Assembly: GCA_030631415.1 (NCBI GenBank)
Contig: DAOVLE010000098.1
Span: 1 to 17,552, forward strand
Direction: 5' to 3'
DNA: 17,552 nt
Source of the DNA: JAAEQG01 sp023133475
GTDB taxonomy: Bacteria > Planctomycetota > Phycisphaerae > UBA1845
This document shows, in pieces, positions 14,867 through 17,552 of the stretch. Below the pieces are notes generated by a model that saw nothing but the letters and a program-made list of their open reading frames with translations, was not told the DNA's origin and ran no database searches. A program made the translations under genes and the position numbers. How positions within the stretch are numbered: position 1 is the first letter of the stretch; the number at the start of each line of letters is the position of its first letter.

Positions 14867-16945
14867 ATGGCAACCCCCTCGATGTGCGGTAATATGCCCG
14901 GTATGGGCGGTGTGGCAGGACATCATCACATTGAGGCGAGGTCCGACCGGGTCTTCTGGTGGTTTGTGGCGGGGATTATCGCCCTGGCATTCGCGGTGCG
15001 ACTGATCTACCTGTTTCAAATCGAGCAGGTCCCATTCTTCTACCATCCCGTTGGCGACGCCGCTTCGTATTGGGCGTGGGCCGGCAGGATTGTCGGCGGC
15101 GACTGGATGGGTGGCGAAACGTTTTATCAAGCGCCGGCTTACCCGTACTTTCTGGCTCTGCTGCGTGGGGTGGTGGGTGATGATCCGTGGTGGGTTCGTG
15201 TGGTGCAGATAGCCCTGGGGGCGGTGTCTTGCGGGCTGTTGGCGGTGGCTGGACGCTGGTTCATCTCGCGGGGAGCGGGTTTGTGTGCGGGGTTGATCGT
15301 CGCCCTCTACGGCCCGGCGATCTTCTTCGACGGGCTTATCCAAAAAGCCACGCTGGGCTTCTTCCTGATGTCACTGCTGCTGTGCCTGTTGGCGTGGATG
15401 GGGCGTCGAGGTGGGGGGCGTGTTGTTCCGGCATTCTCCATCGGGGTGCTGGCAGCCTTGCTTGCGCTGACCCGCGAGCAGGCGTTGCTGGTAGGCCTGG
15501 TGGTGTTGGCCTGGTTTGCGTTGAAGAGATATGACCCGGGACGCCGGGAAGAGCCGGCAAACTATGAACCCAGTGCTCTGTCGCGGCTGATTCGAAGGGT
15601 TGCCCCCCGATGGGTGGCCCACCGCTTTAGCGGTGGGGGACACGAATGGTCAGCCGATTCGCGTCCCCCACGGCTAAAGCCATGGGCCACCCAACCACGG
15701 CTAAAGCCATGGGTTGCCCAACTGGTGGGGATGGTGCTCGTTCTGGGGCTGGTGGGGTGGCGAAACCACCATGTCGGCGGCGAGGTGTCACTTACCACCT
15801 TTCAAGCCGGGCCGAACTTCTACATCGGCAACCACGAGGGCGCCACCGGGCGATATGCCCCGCTGAAACGCGGGCACGAATCCCCACCCTTTGAACGCAA
15901 GGACGCCACAGAGTTGGCTCAAGCCGAGCTGGGCCAACCGCTGACCCCCCGCGAGGTTTCCAATTTCTGGCTGGCAAAAGCCCGGGCGTACATCAAGGCT
16001 CATCCGATGCGGTGGTTCGGCTTGCTGCTGTACAAGTGGATGCTGGTTTGGAACGCCTACGAAATTCCCGACACGGAGAGTTACACGCTTTATGCTCGGT
16101 TCTCGTGGTTGCTGGGGATGCTGAGCGGTTTGAACCATTTTGGGGTGCTCTGCCCGCTGGCGGGGGTAGGTTTGGCAGCCACCGCCCGGCGTTGGCGCGG
16201 GTTATGGGTTTTGTACGCGATGATCCTCACCGTGGCTGCCGGCGTAGCGGTGTTCTATGTGCTGGGTCGTTACCGTTATCCGCTGGTTCCGTTGCTGGCG
16301 ATCTTTGCCGGGGCAGGGCTTTGCGAACTTTGGCGGGTGATCCGGGGGCTAGTGCTCCGTAGCGCATATTCTGATGGTTGGGTGGCCCATGGCTTTAGCC
16401 GTGGGGGACGCGAATCGGCGCACCATTCGCGTCCCCCACCTCTGAAGAGGTGGTCCACCCATGCCGCTCAGCAAGCTGAGAACAGTCCGCTACGCCCTTG
16501 GACGGCAGCCGCACTGGTGGTGAGCATTGCCCTCGTGACAAACCTCCGAATCAATCCAGAGCACGAACTGGACGGGATGGCCTATGCCAACCTCGGCGTG
16601 GTGCTCGGGCAGCAGGGGAACTACGACGCAGCCGCCCTCTTCCTGGAAACGGCTTTAGCCGAGGTGCCCGATTCGGTCGAGACGCACTACAATCTGGGGA
16701 TGGCTTATCGTTTTAAGGGGGACTACCGCCGGGCACTGGAGCATTTTTGCCGGGCTCGGGAACTTGATCCGCAACTGATGGAGGTGGATTTCCAGATGGG
16801 GGTGATTTACGAAACCCTGGGTCAGCCCGCCGAAGCCATCCGCCACTACGAGCGGGCACTGCTGATCGATCCTGCGGACGATCAAGCCCGTCGGAGATTG
16901 GAAACCCTTATCAGTACCGCGACCGTAAGGGAGCGGCCCTACTAG
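14867..16945 (+). CDS. GT-C (GT39-like) membrane glycosyltransferase with C-terminal TPRs
   Basis: Counted from ATG 14867 it has 692 residues. Residues 30-50 are the first membrane helix, followed outside by the GT-C loop with Asp64 (HPVGDAASYW) and YQAPAYPYFLALL (87-99), as in ArnT/PMT-like lipid-linked sugar transferases. Further helices run to about 485 and again at 545-560. Three TPRs (about 571-672) follow, on the side opposite that loop if the helix count is odd. Two stretches, 236-286 and about 496-537, are translations of inserted palindromic repeats (WVAHRFSGGG..., WVAHGFSRGG...), each between membrane helices. The last nine residues come from a third palindrome. The frame is open from 14714, but the first 51 codons are repeat; starts at 14867, 14882, 14894 or 14903 are all possible and none has a clear ribosome site. 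The acceptor is unknown. Confidence 0.8.
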   Translation: MATPSMCGNMPGMGGVAGHHHIEARSDRVFWWFVAGIIALAFAVRLIYLFQIEQVPFFYHPVGDAASYWAWAGRIVGGDWMGGETFYQAPAYPYFLALLRGVVGDDPWWVRVVQIALGAVSCGLLAVAGRWFISRGAGLCAGLIVALYGPAIFFDGLIQKATLGFFLMSLLLCLLAWMGRRGGGRVVPAFSIGVLAALLALTREQALLVGLVVLAWFALKRYDPGRREEPANYEPSALSRLIRRVAPRWVAHRFSGGGHEWSADSRPPRLKPWATQPRLKPWVAQLVGMVLVLGLVGWRNHHVGGEVSLTTFQAGPNFYIGNHEGATGRYAPLKRGHESPPFERKDATELAQAELGQPLTPREVSNFWLAKARAYIKAHPMRWFGLLLYKWMLVWNAYEIPDTESYTLYARFSWLLGMLSGLNHFGVLCPLAGVGLAATARRWRGLWVLYAMILTVAAGVAVFYVLGRYRYPLVPLLAIFAGAGLCELWRVIRGLVLRSAYSDGWVAHGFSRGGRESAHHSRPPPLKRWSTHAAQQAENSPLRPWTAAALVVSIALVTNLRINPEHELDGMAYANLGVVLGQQGNYDAAALFLETALAEVPDSVETHYNLGMAYRFKGDYRRALEHFCRARELDPQLMEVDFQMGVIYETLGQPAEAIRHYERALLIDPADDQARRRLETLISTATVRERPY
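15572..15722 (+). repeat. In-frame palindromic element inside the glycosyltransferase gene, copy B
   Basis: Bases 15572-15611 match 8575-8614. Then comes the GGGTGGCCCA hairpin: arms 15612-15647 and 15657-15692 match at 32 of 36 positions with a 9-base loop, 81 bp in total or 27 codons. It ends with a 27-bp direct duplication, 15669-15695 and 15696-15722 (CACGGCTAAAGCCATGGG...), nine codons, which also keeps the frame. It reads WVAHRFSGGG...PPRLKPWATQPRLKPWVAQ and sits in a predicted cytoplasmic loop. Confidence 0.9.
16351..16480 (+). repeat. In-frame palindromic element inside the glycosyltransferase gene, copy C
   Basis: AGTGCTC starts the element, as in the copies at 8575 and 15572. The hairpin arms are 16380-16415 and 16425-16460 with a 9-base loop, again 81 bp. 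The right half-site is a different but still perfect palindrome, CCACCTC-TGAA-GAGGTGG. It is followed by CTCAGC-AA-GCTGAG (16467-16480). It reads WVAHGFSRGG...PPPLKRWSTH in the same phase as copy B, between two predicted membrane helices. Confidence 0.9.
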
Positions 16946-16973
16946 GATTAGCCGCTCCCTTACGGTCGCGGTA
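16915..16973. repeat. Perfect 23-bp inverted repeat carrying the stop codon
   Basis: Arms 16915-16937 (TACCGCGACCGTAAGGGAGC plus GGC) and 16951-16973 are exact reverse complements around a 13-base loop that contains the TAG stop of the glycosyltransferase gene. The left arm encodes most of its last nine residues (TATVRERPY). It may also work as a transcript end between that gene and the next. No T-run follows. Confidence 0.9.
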
Positions 16974-17003
16974 CAGATGGTTCCACGAGGGTGAAAACCT
17001 AAC

Positions 17004-17552
17004 ATGACATCACCGAGTAGCCTCCTGCGGGTCATTTATGATGACGCCCTCGACGGCCCAACGAACATGGCCCGGGACGAGGCATTACTTACGCTGGTCG
17101 GCGAAGGCGAGTCGGTGCCCACGTTGCGGACCTACTTGTGGTCGCCGCCGACCATTTCGCTGGGCTATTTCCAGAGGTATGCAGACTACGTCAGCCTCGC
17201 CCCACCCGCCGGCCAATTGCCCGTCGTCCGACGGCAGACGGGAGGTGGAGCCATCCTGCACGACCGCGAACTGACCTATTCCATCACTTTGCCTTTGAAA
17301 CATCCTTTGCTGGCTGGGGGGGGCAATGCCCTGTATGAGATCGCCCATGATGCTTTGATGGAGTGCCTCAAAGAGCGCGGCGTTCAAACCCATCGAAGTG
17401 ACATGACCGACGGGTCAGGACCCGCCAGAGGCCCATTCTTCTGCTTTGTCCGGCGGCATCGGCTCGATGTTATGCTCGGTGGGGGCAAGCTTGCCGGCAG
17501 TGCTCAGCGACGCACTCGAAAGGCGGTGCTCCAACACGGGTCGATCATGCTC
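17004..17552 (+). CDS. Lipoate-protein ligase / octanoyltransferase family protein, 3' truncated
   Basis: The first 183 residues of a BPL/LplA/LipM-superfamily enzyme, open to the window end. Signatures are RRQTGGGAILHD (76-87, acyl-adenylate or acyl-binding loop) and GGGKLAGSAQRR...QHGSIML (159-183) with Lys162. Cys147 in FFCF aligns by position with the catalytic cysteine of LipM-type octanoyltransferases, whereas ATP-dependent LplA does not use one, so LipM-like activity is slightly favoured. Either would make lipoyl groups for GcvH or 2-oxoacid dehydrogenases, a possible pathway link to gcvPA in this window. The ATG at 17004 lies after GAGGGTG (spacing about 11 bases) and 31 bases after the preceding inverted repeat. 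Confidence 0.85.
   Translation, partial: MTSPSSLLRVIYDDALDGPTNMARDEALLTLVGEGESVPTLRTYLWSPPTISLGYFQRYADYVSLAPPAGQLPVVRRQTGGGAILHDRELTYSITLPLKHPLLAGGGNALYEIAHDALMECLKERGVQTHRSDMTDGSGPARGPFFCFVRRHRLDVMLGGGKLAGSAQRRTRKAVLQHGSIML

Overview
The window looks like a chromosomal segment from a GC-rich Planctomycetota bacterium, probably a Phycisphaerae-like or metagenome-derived lineage. This is inferred from the tandem DCxxNGxPDECDI repeats and thrombospondin-3 repeats in a secreted protein, a PEP-CTERM protein, a CxxC-x17-CxxC zinc-ribbon protein, weak or absent Shine-Dalgarno sites at several starts, and dense REP-like palindromes between and inside genes. No database search could be run.

Layout. 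Positions 1-482 hold only palindromic repeats. Positions 483-5242 (+) encode two membrane parts of a CUT1/MalFG-type ABC importer, both of unusual build: a solute-binding protein fused to its MalF-like permease, and a MalG-like permease with an insertion of about 285 residues between its first two membrane segments. No ATPase gene is present. Positions 5400-7739 (+) encode a YhaM-type OB-fold/HD 3'-5' exoribonuclease and, 12 bases later, the alpha subunit of glycine decarboxylase (gcvPA) without its PLP-carrying partner gcvPB. Positions 7740-8239 are a dispersed repeat followed by a good sigma70-type promoter and a leader of about 200 nt for a small zinc-ribbon protein (8240-8551). A composite palindromic repeat fills 8575-8848.

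Four genes then lie on the minus strand, in transcription order: a PEP-CTERM beta-propeller-like protein (14418-13552), a secreted Ca-binding-repeat protein with a different C-terminal sorting tail (13302-11722) ending at a rho-independent terminator (11632-11589), a DegT/DnrJ/EryC1 aminotransferase (11515-10307) and a LarA-type nickel-dependent 2-hydroxyacid racemase (10150-8870). The plus strand resumes with a GT-C (GT39-like) membrane glycosyltransferase fused to TPRs (14867-16945) and a lipoate ligase/octanoyltransferase-family gene (17004 to window end, truncated).

Most notable: (i) the glycosyltransferase gene carries two copies of a long palindromic element in the same open reading phase. 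Each hairpin is exactly 81 bp (27 codons) and both lie in predicted cytoplasmic loops, while the intergenic copy is 82 bp. This resembles the protein-coding palindromic elements of Rickettsia. (ii) The fused SBP-permease and its partner with a large extracytoplasmic domain suggest a tethered importer architecture. (iii) At least six families of palindromic or short-tandem repeats occur, some with compensatory base changes between copies.
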